Assembly: GCA_945859605.1 (NCBI GenBank)
Contig: OX243815.1
Location: 42,233,459 to 42,297,458, forward strand
DNA from: Lumbricus rubellus
Taxonomy: Eukaryota > Annelida > Clitellata > Crassiclitellata > Lumbricidae
Reading direction: 5' to 3'
Length of the DNA: 64,000 nucleotides
Shown here: in pieces, positions 36,631 through 48,071 of the stretch
Layout of the letters: the number at the start of each line of letters is the position of its first letter
Numbering within the stretch: the stretch's first letter is position 1
The notes under the pieces: model-generated
Database searches by the model: none
What the model saw: the letters and a program-made list of their open reading frames with translations, nothing else
Told to the model about the DNA's origin: nothing
Position numbers and translations under genes: made by a program

Positions 36631-37629
36631 GAGTTGATGACAGGACAAGGAGGATTGCCACAAAAGAAAGTGGAAGAGAGAAAAGGTGAGGAAGACGAGA
36701 AGAAGAAGGGAAGAAGAATATACGATTGGAAGAGAAAGAGGAGTATATCATGGAGTTGTAAGGGAAAACACAAATGGGACATGAAAGCAAGTGCCAAGAA
36801 GGACAATGAATGAAAGAAGAAAAACAGGCGTTGAAAGGATGAAGAACAAAAGAAGCGAAAATGAGGATGGGTATGAGGACAGAAGCAACATGTTGATGGA
36901 GCTGAATGAGAAGGCTATAGGGAAGGTAATCAGAAAGGAAGAAAACATGATTGCAATGACAAGGAATATTATTGAGGATGATGCCTACAGGCATGACGAC
37001 GGCGATGATAATGACAATAATGATGATATTATCAAGAATAACATCAAAACAACAATTACAGCATCAATAATAATTATAGCATTACAATTATTATTATCAT
37101 ATTATTCCTTTTAAAACTGTAGAGGAAGAGAAGAGAGAAGAAAACGAAGGGAGAATTCAGCAGTTAATATGATGAGATGAGCAGTGGCTTGAGACCATCA
37201 GTTCAGACACTGGAACGGCGATGGAGTAATTACTTGGAAGACATCAATTGGCGACGAAGTGTCTCTAAGCGCTCATTCGAAATGCGGGACTATCTCCATG
37301 TCGGTCACGTCTAGCCGAGATTTGCTTTTCCTCTCTTTACTTTTCGTTTTTGTCTCTGTCAATCTCGTTGCGATTACTTTTCGACCGACGTTGCTTCTCT
37401 TGATTTCAGTGCAGCTCTTCCTCTGTTTGTACATCAGTGGTGTTGACTCTGAGGTCGTTAAAGCTCGTCCTGATTCCTTTTAGGGATCAATGCCAAAAGT
37501 ATAAAAAGGAAATGCCTGGACGCCTATTACCGCGTGATGCTGTGCTGTCCTAATAAGTGGCAGGACGTCGTTTAGAGTTCAAAATTATAATGCCTGGCTA
37601 TCCAGTCGCGCTTTAAGCCCTGTCTATGA

Positions 37630-37800
37630 CATTGGATGAAGAAGAAAAATGATTGAGCGACAGCAAAAAAGGAAGAAGAGGAAGAGGAAGAAGAATTGGA
37701 GTAAGAATTGAAGAGGAAGAGTAGGAACAGGGAACGAATTTAGAAAGAGGAAGTGGAAGAGGATGAAGATAAAGAGGAGAGGAAAGCGGAGGTGGACTAT
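37630..37800. repeat. Polypurine GAAGAGG tract
   Basis: GAAGAGGAAGAG-type tract without coding character. Confidence 0.7.
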
Positions 37801-38347
37801 AGGACGAGAAAGACGAGAATGTTGTTCAGGTATAAATTGGACCACTTTGCGGACTCGAGCATTACTTTCAAGAGTGTTCTGAGTGCATAGTGGTACAATT
37901 GAGGCGAGTGTATAAGTAATCGGAAATTCGGGATTAACCTCATACGCATAACTGAGTCTCAAGAGACTACATAATAGTACATTTGATATTCATTTATCTA
38001 TTGACTCTTTCTGTTTTTCGTCTAAGCCCTCGACGGCCCTCGTGGTATACGGTCTACCCTATGTATTAACAGCCTATTCCTGGAACAATATTCCTCCTCT
38101 TTCTCGCTACTTTTTTCTTTCTCTCCTCTTCTCTTACTCCTCTTCCTCCTGGACTGACTTCATGACTGCCTTTGTGCTTCTTTCTGCTCATGAGTCGATC
38201 AACATTATCCTGTGCCATTACAAAATTCTCAAGTCTACCTTACTTTGTCTGGTAAAGTGTATTATTTGCTATGTAAGGCCTACATAATGAGTGTATTACA
38301 AAACGTGCATAGAGATTAAATCCGACGTGTTAACCACTCGGCTACCG

Positions 38348-38387
38348 TACCACCACCACCACCACCACCACCACCACCACCACCACT
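38348..38387. repeat. (CCA)n microsatellite
   Basis: Thirteen CAC/ACC triplets in a row. Confidence 0.95.
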
Positions 38388-39568
38388 GTACCTTGGCTTT
38401 GGAGCAGTCTTCCATCTAAATTCCGAAATTCTCAGCTCTTTCTCCAATGCCGACTCTCCACCACACAGACTTTCCATTTCAAATATTAAGGTCTCAAATT
38501 TTACAGATTGCATGTCATAACAAACACATGCTATGTTTCGTATTCTCGGCTTCCATGCAGTTACCCAACCAAATCTTCTGCTTTATGTTTTAGTCTATCT
38601 ATTTATACAAGTCCCGATTGTAATTTTACACCACTGGATAGTCCGACGACCCTTCTTACTGGACGCAGCGCTCGTGAACAATCTGGTTCCCTGCACACTT
38701 TACTGCACATTGGCGCTTCAAAACTTGTGGAGAAATCTGAAGTTTATGATGACTTTTGGGGTTATGACAGACTCATATTCGTTGGGGGCACATCAAATAA
38801 CAAGTGGTTCATTCCTAACTGCCTGTTTTCCATGCTTTTATTTTCAACGGTTTTGAGGACATTTCCTGAAATGGCTTCATATACATCCGTAGTTTTTTTA
38901 TTAATCGACAACTGAATGAAGCGTTGAAGACAGACAGACATACATACAGACAGACAGACAGACAGACAGACAGAGATGATGGCGTGGTAATGTCGCTCAG
39001 TAAATCAGTCAAATTAATTCCTCTGGGTCCACTGATATATCGCAATAATAAACCAAATTAGTGTTAAAATCGGTATTAATAAATTGATAGCGGCGTATAT
39101 TTTGTTCGAACGGAAAACATGTTTGTGATGACAGTTTTATTTAATGGCAGCGAGATTCTGTTTGTCCCAACTGCGTTTTTAAAGAGATTCCTGATGAGAC
39201 CACACAGATAAAAAAATTATGGCAGGCTAAAAAAACACTTCGACGTGTACAATTATACGGTAAAGCATAAATCGTAAATTGTCGATTCCGTAAAACAGTG
39301 ATTTGAGAGACCTGTGAAAATGGAACGGATCTAGCCTTTGGTACTTAAATTCTGACCTTACCGAACTTTGATTTCTAGCCAGACGTTCATACATCGCCTT
39401 TTGCTTAAGCCTATAGGCTGGAGGAGAGAGTAGCAAACGCTTAAACTCTACCTCTTGGCCTACGTAAATTCCTCATTCTGGAAAGCATACCGGTTTCAGA
39501 CGCCGGTAGGTATAGGCTAAACCTACAGGATTGTGAATTGTTGATTTTTATCCGTATATATATATAAT

Positions 39569-40078
39569 ATACATAGGCGTAGGAGACGGGGGGCAAGTCT
39601 GGTTTTTCGGGCAAGCAGAATTAAACCGGACGACTAAAAAAAAAAAAAAAAAAAGGTCGTCAGATTTTTTTGGCGGAAAAGTAAGGAAATTTTCGGGCAA
39701 TTTTGACCGGACGACTAAAAAAAAAGGTCGTCAGATTTTTGGGCGGAAAAGTAAAGAAATTTTCGGGCAATTTTGACCGGACGACTAAAAAAAAAAGGTC
39801 GTCAGATTTTTTGGGCGGAAAAGTAAGGAAATTTTTGGGCAATTTTGACCGGACGACTAAAAAAAAAAGGTCGTCAGATTTTTGGGCGGAAAAGTAAGGA
39901 AATTTTCGGGCAATTTTGACCGGACGACTAAAAAAAAAAGGTCGTCAGATTTTTCGGGCGGAAAAAGAGTAAAAAGTTACGGAAATTTTCGGCCGCACAG
40001 AAAAAAAAGGCTTCAGATTTTTCGGGCAAAAGTTAAACTTTTGCCCCCCCCACTCCTGAAATGTCCCCTACGCCTATG

Positions 40079-40080
<2 letters not shown>
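39569..40080. mobile_element. Non-autonomous element with inverted ends and internal 66-70 bp tandem repeats
   Basis: The left end TACATAGGCGTAGGAGACGG and the right end CCCCTACGCCTATGTA are inverted copies. Inside are about five 66-70 bp units (ACCGGACGACTA, poly-A, GGTCGTCAGATTTTT, GGGCGGAAAAGTAA, TTTTCGGGCAATTTTG) that differ mainly in poly-A length. Flanking TA repeats hide any target duplication. The family is not recognised. Confidence 0.6.
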
Positions 40081-40144
<64 letters not shown>

Positions 40145-40302
40145 TTGTGTGCGTGTGTTTGTGTGTGTAATTATGATAGGTTTATTTATATAAATATTGC
40201 GAATATTTATTTATTCATAAGAGAAATTAATATTCTGGCTAGAAGTACATGTAGATTGTAGGTCTATTGCTATAACCGAAAACCATGAAGCTGAGCGCAT
40301 GG

Positions 40303-40795
40303 CACCAACGTAGGTTCCACGACAACTGGTCCACCGACAACTCGTCCAACGACAACTCGTCCACGGACAACTGGTCCACCGACAACTCGTCCACCGAAAT
40401 AGAAGCAGGATTAATGAGAAAACGCTTGAGAAATGGAAGCTGGATGAAGGTTTTTACAGGTGAAATAGAAGCTGGATTGATGAAAAACCGCTTAAGAAAT
40501 GGAAGATGGATCGAGTTTTTTTCTATCTAAAATAGAAGCTGGATGCATGTTGAGACACATGATGAAAATCGTCAATTCAGCTTCTATTTAAGCAAGAAAA
40601 CCATTAGACTTTTTTCATAAACCCAGCTCCTATTTCGAAAATAAAGAACTGTCATCCAGCTTCCATTTCTCAAGCGCTTTCTCGTTAATCCAGCTTCTAT
40701 TTCAGTGGACCAGTTGTCGGTGGACCAGTTGTCCGTGGACGAGTTGTCATTGGACGAGTTGTCGTTGGACGAGTTGTCGTGACACCCCAACGTAT
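40303..40795. mobile_element. Foldback-like element: long inverted repeat with 15-bp subrepeats
   Basis: The left arm (40303-40540) contains five GACAACTSGTCCACC-type units, then CGAAATAGAAGCAGGATTAA and GCTTGAGAAATGGAAGCTGG. The right arm (40565-40795) holds the same features inverted (TTCCATTTCTCAAGCGC, then GTGGACCAGTTGTC units). Arms with internal tandem repeats around a short centre are the architecture of foldback transposons. No target duplication was identified. Confidence 0.65.
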
Positions 40796-41379
40796 TCGCG
40801 AGCGCCAGTGACATAGTACGCATGCGCACCGATGAACCAATCAGACGGCTGGAATCTGTGTCACCTGTGAGAACGCAATAATTGGGGGTTGATTAGTGCT
40901 CACCTTCGACCTAAGATGTCGCTAGCGCGTGACTCTTTGCAGCAACGTGCTACAAAGATCTTCAGCTAATTATAACAGACAAGCATAGGCCAACTTCCTA
41001 CCTCAGAAGACACTTGATAACTCGCTCATTTGCGCTGGCTTAACTGGATAATCACTGTTAATCAGCTGCATTATGCTCTCATCCAGCGCTGGCCTGTGAT
41101 AGATCGAGATTGCGGCATAGTTTTCACGAGTCATAAACTAAGGACGTGAAGAGAATACTAAACTGTGATTGGCTTGTCGTCACCGAAAGCGATAATTCTG
41201 CCGCTGGCTCGTATCGTCGCGACTGCTTATGGTAATCGAAGGATTATGTAGCGCATTCATAATAATGGATATAGTCTATGAAGACATCAATCGAAAGAAA
41301 CGTGGGCTACAAAAAGCCACCAATCGATAGCAAAACTATCGATATCATGCGTTCAAACTGTTGGCCAGCTGCTTTAAGT

Positions 41380-41575
41380 GAAGAAGAAGAAGAAAAAGAG
41401 GAAGAGAAAAAGAAAGGATGATGAAGAAGAAGAAGAATCGGCCTCTCTCTGTCTGTCTTTCTTTGTCTGTCTGTCTGTCTGTGTCTCTCTGTCTGTCTCT
41501 ATCTCTTTCTATCTCTCTCTCTGTCTCTATTTCTCTGTCTGTCTCTCTGTCTCTGTCTGTCTGTGTCTGTCTGTA

Positions 41576-41606
<31 letters not shown>

Positions 41607-41615
41607 TTATTATCT
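41380..41615. repeat. Polypurine tract and (CTGT)n microsatellite
   Basis: GAAGAAGAAAAAGAGG tract (41380-41440) then CTGTCTGTCT array (41446-41605). Confidence 0.93.
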
Positions 41616-42096
41616 ATCCACTACAGGGCACCTCTACTTCAAGCAAGACTATTGTACTATGACTCAAATCATATAAAAACCTGGTCAGAACAACTATAAA
41701 AGTCTTGCCACAGATAAACCTATGAGGACGCTGAAAAATAGGATTATAAGTCTGGTGCTGGTGATGCTATACAGAACTGACAGAACGGACAACGCTGGGC
41801 ATTGAACAAGCTTTTATATGCCGTATAATTTGCAATCTCGAAAGTCGAGCGCTTTTTTGTGCGTGGGCATCCGGTGACTGAGTCCAATATTTGTTGGCAC
41901 GAAGGGTTATGCAAGAACTGAAGATCGACCATGCAGCTGATTCCATATGATTTACAGACAATAGACTTAGGACCACTCATAATAGGCTAGATGATGCTTT
42001 GCAAGAATCAAAACAGATGGACGTCTTCTTTATATTCGTTTTATTAGCCATGGAGACCAGTTTTAGTTCAACGAAACGATATACGAAAGTTAATGT

Positions 42097-42098
<2 letters not shown>

Positions 42099-42142
<44 letters not shown>

Positions 42143-42185
42143 TGTGTATGTATATATTATATATATAATATATATAATATATATT
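42099..42185. repeat. (TA)n microsatellite
   Basis: Pure TA at 42101-42137, continuing as TATATAATATA. Confidence 0.95.
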
Positions 42186-43464
42186 CGTTGGTGCTTAGTA
42201 TTGATACGAATGCATGCTGTTCTATCTCAATCTCCATCCATACAACTGTTTTACGTTTCGGAATATAATATAATCGCATGAATACACATCGACAACTTTA
42301 TCTGCAAGTCGCGTAGACAGTATCGGTTTCCGTTTGCGGCCGCAGTAAAAGTAGACTATACATATCAACCGACTGAACCTAACAATTATTTATATAAGTC
42401 TAATCACTCTAGTATAGTACTGTCTAGAGGATTTTTGCTGGAGAGTCCAAAACTAGCGCAACAACAACAGTTACTGACCTTAAATTGTTGTGACGTGAAT
42501 AACGATCTTCAATCGTTAATTCCATTCTTGCATTGTATTCTTCTTTATTTAGTCATTTGTTTTCTTGCACCAGAGGTTGAACTATCTCATCATGAATTAT
42601 TACTATTATAGGCCAGCACTGCAGTACACCCAGCAACTGTTCCATTTGACCTGTGGATAGTCTACTTGTCGATCTTGAGGTTAATTCGTTTTCAAATTGC
42701 TTCCTGGTCTCATTTATTTCAAGCAATGTTTGTATCCTTCGTTATTTTGTTACTCGATGAGTTCAATAAAAAAAATGGTTATGTTTGTACACGTGCTCAT
42801 GTTTTACCAGTAGGCTATAAAAGATATCATACGTAGCACACTATATGCAATTATGCATGCTATTTTTATCATGTAGCCTATATATAAATACATAGATAAG
42901 TACGTGCATGTATGAATTTACTCAAGCACGTTTGACTGAACATGCAGCCTGTTAAGAGTTTAACGGCTATCTCTTCATAACAGATTCACGAAGACTCGAG
43001 TTCGATGGACCGACCTCAAGCAAAATTATCTCAGAAGAGTTCCTTAATTTTCTCATCTTCAGCAAGGAAAACATTAACCAATAACAATATGTCATTAATA
43101 CACACTGTTACACAGTGAGTGAACGAAGTTTTGTCCACGATCGAGGGTTATTTTTTTTCTCAAAACGGTTTTCCTCTTGAAACCCAGAAAGAACATTTTA
43201 GAAGCTTGCCTTAACTTGCCACGAAGTAAATACATTATTTTTTATAAATCCGCTCATGATTCATGCCAAAAGCATTTGCAAAATTTTTACAAAATACATA
43301 ATCTAAATGGCGATCGAGTGATGAGCGTTCTGATGGCATAATTATATAGCGCCAGTTTATTATAATACACTGACACTTGACTCTGAAGAGTGGACCGCAG
43401 ATGGTGGCGCCGCGGCGTGACGAGCATCTGAAATGCAGTCGGACAAATCAACTGACGGAGCTAA

Positions 43465-43643
43465 TGAAAACAACGACAACGACGACAACGACGATGACGA
43501 CGACGACGATCATGATGACGACGATGAAAACAACGACAACGACGACAACGACGACGACGATGATGATGACGACGACGACGATGATGACGACAACAACGAC
43601 GATGATGAAAACAACGACAACGACGACGACGACGACGATGACG

Positions 43644-43676
<33 letters not shown>

Positions 43677-43683
43677 ACGACGG
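43465..43683. repeat. (GAC/GAT/AAC)n trinucleotide array
   Basis: ACGACGACGATGATG with interspersed AACAACGAC blocks. Poly-Asp, poly-Thr and similar frames are artefacts. Confidence 0.93.
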
Positions 43684-43689
43684 TGGCCT

Positions 43690-45735
43690 TGATTTAGAGA
43701 TAATTTGTCGGTGTCTCTGTCATCAACTTATACTCTGCGCTCTGCAGGCAGATTCAACGCACAATCACGGCGCCCGCACATCGGGGCAAGAAGGAACACA
43801 TTCCCTTTGAAAATTAACGCTCTTTGTCTAGGGGGAGTTCCTGGTTCCTCGGGCCCACTTTTCGGTCAGACAACTTTGTGCTGTATGCTAGACATCTGTG
43901 GTCATTCATTTGTTCATTCATTCATTAATTCATTCATTTTATTAATTCATTTCTGAATATTTCTATGCAGAAATACATAAATGCGCCATACATACGTGTA
44001 TATGTATAGATCAATTCATAACTTAACACACATGCGCGTTGATGCATACATTGCGAAGACACGTACATCTACATATCGGCCTATTGAACTACAAAAGCAG
44101 CGCTTTATATTCTGTGATAAAGTCGCGCACTGACATCGAACGAGGGTGTAAATCGGTTTCTGCAATTGCGCGTAGGTGGCGCTGTTGTTGCCACGGTAAC
44201 GCCTTTACCTTCTATCATTCGCTTCCAATTATTATCTAGCGCAAGCTTCCGTTCCAGCTAAGCCTCCTCTTCCCTAACGGTCACCCCCCCCCCCCCCCCC
44301 CACTTCTCGTTCATCCGTTCCTTAAGGCATCGTAAAAGGCGGGCTCGTTTATGTTGCGCATGAATACGCGTGGTTAAGTCCCTCTTACTTCTTCCACCTG
44401 TTCACGGTAGGCGGCACCAGTGTTTCCGTTATAGTGATGGGGTGGGAGGGGGTTAGCTTCTAAAGTCTGAACCCCTTCGTGGCACTGCCGATGCACGTAT
44501 TGGCTTTTGGGTTAAAAACATTGACCGGTATTATAGGTTTGAGGTTTGGGTAATGGCGCCGTAAAGCGAGATTTGCGCTTGGTCCAATTCATGCCTTGCG
44601 TGTCATCTGTGGCGAAGTTATATAGCGCTTTTGTTGAGGTTTCTCCGGGCATCTGTAATACTCGTGTTATGTAGACGTATTTATGTATTTATAGGATTCG
44701 TCTGATGTATGGCATTGTATGTAAAACGTCTATATATGCCATGCATATAAATGCGTTTGGTTTGTGCACGGATATACATGTAGTCTTCACGAGTGCACGC
44801 ACGTGTGCAAGTTTGTCTACATGTAGGCCTATGTGCGAATGTATGCTTCTTTGTTTGTATGCATTATATCAGTCTGTTGCAACCTGGCCCGGGACACTGC
44901 TTGAATTTAACTATGAAAACCTATGATACCGGTACCTTTTTCTTATTCTATGTAGACCTAGGCCTACCTGATAACTGTGTTTCTGTCAATTTTGCCGCCA
45001 ATAGACGATTGAAACAATAAGATTAAATTAAGAGTTTGGTTTCCATTGCTTTCATAATTATTTCAATAGAAGGAAAATATAACGACTTGTCTTGCCGTAT
45101 AAAGCACAATAATACATTCCTTGCCCCGCGTCTAACAGTGGTAGTCCTGGGTTATATTGCGAAATATTCCTCTGAAATGATTTGTATTTCTTGCGGTGTT
45201 TATAAATGCATGTGTGTCTTGTATAAGCCTACAGTAAATTCTGCCAGCCACTCTATCCTTGGGAGTTATCGACGAGCTAAAGTCTTCGACCATTCAATCC
45301 TTCAACAAAGCACCTGCTACTCGATATATTCTGCAGCAATTGCTTAAGGGGTCCAGCATTTGTCTCTTTGCAAATGACCTCCCTTCAGAGCAATTGACTT
45401 ATGACGTTCATTCATATTTCAGTTCAACGCTTGAAACATTTTTCCTGTTCAACCTTTCAACAACTATATACATGTAGTCTACCACTCTCCGTGACCTGTT
45501 AACCTTAATGACCTCCGTCACCCTTGACCTTGGTGAACTCTCACCTCTGCCCTGCCTCAGCTGCAGTGAGAACACTGAGTGAAGCATACATGTATGGAGA
45601 TTAGACGGTGAGGGAGAGGACTGGCCACCAGCCCTAATAGGCTAATATTATATGCCGAGGCTAAAAGAATGAAGTGCTACAATTTGCACATGCAGTGCTT
45701 CATACCCATTGATGCCCCAGGGCTAGCTTAATGGA
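43690..45735. other. Non-coding stretch, no supported gene
   Basis: It contains a poly-C run (44282-44301) and AGGCCTA palindromes. The frame at 45259-45477 includes a weakly RT-like IQSFNKAP segment but lacks a diagnostic motif. Confidence 0.4.
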
Positions 45736-45737
45736 CC

Positions 45738-45862
45738 ATTCTTCTTCTTCTTTTTCTTTCTATTCCTCCTCCTTCTCCTCTTCTTCTTCTTCTTCTTCTT
45801 CTTATTCTTCTTCTTCTTCTTCTTCGTGTTCTTCTTCCAAATCTTCTTCTTCTTCGTAATCT
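45738..45862. repeat. (TTC)n microsatellite
   Basis: CTTCTTCTTCTT array on the plus strand; the Lys-rich minus-strand frame is its translation. Confidence 0.95.
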
Positions 45863-45980
45863 TCGTTGCATTTGTCATCTTCGCAAGTTCTATATCTGCT
45901 ACGAGGTCTGGCAACAGTACTGTTACTTCTTTTTCGCAGGACCCACTCCGTGGAACAAGCTTCCCGACCATGTGAAGAAC
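45863..45980 (+). pseudogene. LINE RT C-terminus remnant, left part of the Polinton target
   Basis: The plus strand ends TGG AAC AAG CTT CCC GAC CAT GTG AAG AAC, i.e. WNKLPDHVKN, the C-terminal motif of many LINE RTs. The frame resumes after the right target duplication (61154 onward) as APFLDPFKTQLK. The Polinton therefore split an older LINE fragment. Confidence 0.7.
45975..45980. repeat. Left target-site duplication of the Polinton
   Basis: AAGAAC immediately before the element start; the identical hexamer is at 61148-61153. Six bp is the standard Polinton duplication length. Confidence 0.95.
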
Positions 45981-46318
45981 AGTAGTAGTCTTTTTAATTT
46001 TCTGGATGTCTTTTATTATTTCCTGAGGGGGGTGCTCGGTAGTACAGTGGATAGCGCGCTGGAGTGGAAATTAGATGTCTTTTTAATTTTCTGGATGTCT
46101 TTTATTATTTCCTGAGGGGGGTGCTCGGTAGTACAGTGGATAGCGCGCTGGACTGTCGACCAAGAGGTCAGGGGTTCAATTCCCCGCCGGGGCAGAAATT
46201 TGTAACGAGATTTCTGTTCCTCTAGCCGACTCAGCTATGATGAGTACACGGTCAGTGGATGATGAGACGGCGAGGGAGAGGATTGGCCACTGCCCTCTGG
46301 ATGTCTTTTATTATTTCC
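45981..46318 (+). repeat. Polinton left terminal inverted repeat
   Basis: It matches the reverse complement of 60819-61147. It contains an internal 89-bp direct duplication (CTTTTTAATTTTCTGGATGT at 45990 and 46079), so the 5' half of a tRNA-like module occurs twice and a complete one once. It ends near TCTTTTATTATTTCC. Confidence 0.93.
46122..46194 (+). ncRNA. tRNA-Asp-like (GTC) pol III module inside the left TIR
   Basis: 73 nt that fold as a tRNA-like cloverleaf. A-box TAGTACAGTGG (46129-46139), anticodon-loop CTGTCGA, B-box GGTTCAATTCC (46173-46183) and a 3' CGGGGCA pairing with 5' TGCTCGG at six of seven positions. It resembles eukaryotic tRNA-Asp (TCGTTAGTATAGTGG, then CCTGTCAC, then GGGGTTCRATTCCCCG). 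D and anticodon stems have mismatches, so a tRNA-derived SINE or promoter is likelier than a working tRNA. Confidence 0.65.
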
Positions 46319-46380
46319 TGAGGGGGGTGCTCGGTAGTACAGTGGTTAGCGCGCTGGACTGTCAACCAAGAGGTCTTTTA
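46319..46380 (+). repeat. Third, left-only partial copy of the tRNA-like module
   Basis: GGGGGGTGCTCGGTAGTACA, then GTGGTTAGCGCGCTGGACTGTC and AACCAAGAGGTC, then a jump to TTTTATTATTTCC. It has the A-box but no B-box. It lies just inside the left TIR and is absent at the right end. Confidence 0.75.
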
Positions 46381-46895
46381 TTATTTCCTTCCTGATTCCT
46401 CCTCTTCTCCTTTGGGGTATTTTATTATTTTTCCTGATGCATAATTAATTACTTAGCTACCTTTTAAGAAATCTGATATTGAAGATAAATTAAGTTAAAA
46501 TGGTGCTAAAGGATAAGCTGGGGTGTACCTATTAAAAGCCACGCAACAACCGGCCTATAACATCGTTGATACTTCACACAGAGCACAATACGATAGATCT
46601 TATGACACGCGGTGCAATGCGATAAAGTCTTATCCTACGCGGTGCAATTTGTTGAAAAATCGTCCTTCACCTCTGAATCTGTCCCCAAACTTCCGGTTCT
46701 GTCCCCAAGATAAATGTTTGTCCCGAGATAGACAACTTTACAGGACACGAAGACGCAAATAAACTTTTTTCTAAATTTTTTTTCTAAATTTGTTTCTAGG
46801 ATTTTTTTTCTAGGTTTTTTTTTCTCAGTTTTTTTTCCTAGGTTTTTTTTCTAACTTTTTTTTCTAGGTTTTTTTTTTTTAAAACTTTTTTTTCT

Positions 46896-46930
<35 letters not shown>

Positions 46931-47099
46931 TCATCCGTCCCAAAAAGTCAAGAATTTTGTTTTCTCGAATGTCTTTTTCTTCTTAGAACAGGCTGCGAAT
47001 GTACATTAGAACTTGTTATTACAGCGTGTTCATAGAGAAGTAATGATTGCACAAGGGCTGTAGTAGTAAATCAGTTTGCTAATAGTAAATCAGTTAAAA
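46381..47099. other. Polinton left subterminal region, T-rich
   Basis: No conserved gene. The 79-codon frame at 46523-46762 has no recognisable domain. From 46768 to 46930 runs a TTTTTTTCTAGG-type tract ending in about 30 T. It may hold the 3' end of the integrase transcript. Confidence 0.5.
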
Positions 47100-48071
47100 T
47101 CACAATGATATCAAGTCTTTATTATCAATCCATGTATTGAATGACTCATCATAGCCTAACCATTTAACCAAAGACCGATTTACTCTTTTTCTTATAATCT
47201 TTTCTATTTTAAATGTATCTTGCGTTGTCGATTGTAGTTCTGGTTCATAAAATGTCCCTTTTATTTCTTCTCCATGATAGTCAGAGATTTTATAAGTTAT
47301 AGGGTCTGTGTACTGAATGTGTGTTATAGTAAAAACTTCCTGTGTCCAATTCTGCGTGTAGCCTTTCTCAAATGTCTTTTTCTTCTTAGAAATTCTTACT
47401 TTATCTCCTACCGAAAATTTAGGTTTAATAGTTTCAGGTACAGCATCACCATACAGATTCATCCACACAACCCATTCATTTGCTTTGATACTCGCTTTAA
47501 CAGGAGTCATTTTAATGGAAGAATGTCTTGTGTTGTTGTATAAATTAACCATATTATCTAAAACATCGATATATCTCTGAGTTGAATTCGCTGTAAAATA
47601 TTTGAACATTTTCTCTTTCACTGTTCTATTAAATCTTTCTACGATGCAAGATTTCTCTTCGTTCTCAGTTGAGTACAACTGCATACCTAGTGATTTTACC
47701 TGTTTATTATAGAATTCTAATCCCTTATCGACCCAAAGTTTATCACCCCTTCTTTTGCTCGTATTAAATATTTTAACGAAAGCATCTGCCACAGATTTCC
47801 CAGTTTTATCTTTTATCGGAACAATCCATCCATACTTGGAGAATATATCAATGACGCTTAACAAATATTTCACACCAGAATTAAATTTAGCATAAGCCTG
47901 CATGTCAATCAAGTCTGCTGCCCAAACTTTGTCCACTCCCTGCACATAAACAACTCGCTTCCTGAACTTCCTGACTATAGGTTTATGCAATTCGTCAGCA
48001 AGTTGGTCTGTCCATCTCAGAGCTTTTTTTTCAACCCCATTCCAAAATGGGTTTTCGTTGATAAAATTGGT
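47100..48071 (-). CDS. INT: Polinton retroviral-type integrase (rve core plus chromodomain)
   Basis: It catalyses strand transfer of the linear element into host DNA. The rve core shows the DDE residues in WAADLIDM (first Asp), LWVDKGLEF (second Asp) and IVERFNRT (Glu). A C-terminal chromodomain-like segment (KIIRKRVNRSLVKWLGYDES, then FNTWIDNKDL) follows a basic linker, as in other Polinton integrases. The frame is open from the stop at 48072-48074 but contains no ATG before the one that follows the first catalytic Asp, so no independent start gives an intact core. It overlaps the PLA2 gene's end by 55 nt in the -1 frame, with an A8 run in the overlap. Coordinates give the open frame, not a proven start. 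Confidence 0.93.
   Translation of the reverse strand, partial: TNFINENPFWNGVEKKALRWTDQLADELHKPIVRKFRKRVVYVQGVDKVWAADLIDMQAYAKFNSGVKYLLSVIDIFSKYGWIVPIKDKTGKSVADAFVKIFNTSKRRGDKLWVDKGLEFYNKQVKSLGMQLYSTENEEKSCIVERFNRTVKEKMFKYFTANSTQRYIDVLDNMVNLYNNTRHSSIKMTPVKASIKANEWVVWMNLYGDAVPETIKPKFSVGDKVRISKKKKTFEKGYTQNWTQEVFTITHIQYTDPITYKISDYHGEEIKGTFYEPELQSTTQDTFKIEKIIRKRVNRSLVKWLGYDESFNTWIDNKDLISL

Noticed and set aside
36130..36813. 227-residue frame with a basic C-terminus
   Set aside because: The first two thirds are CTGT repeat and the rest is polypurine DNA.
43377..43810. Poly-Asp/Asn and poly-Thr frames
   Set aside because: Trinucleotide array; no unique domain on either side.
45259..45477. Frame with an ICLFANDLPSEQL segment
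   Set aside because: Vaguely RT-like but without catalytic motif or neighbouring homology.
46122..46194. Call as a functional tRNA-Asp gene
   Set aside because: D and anticodon stems contain mismatches and the right-TIR copy's changes are not compensatory; kept as tRNA-like.
46523..46762. 79-codon frame inside the Polinton left region
   Set aside because: No recognisable domain, no AT-rich leader like the other element genes, next to a T-rich tract.
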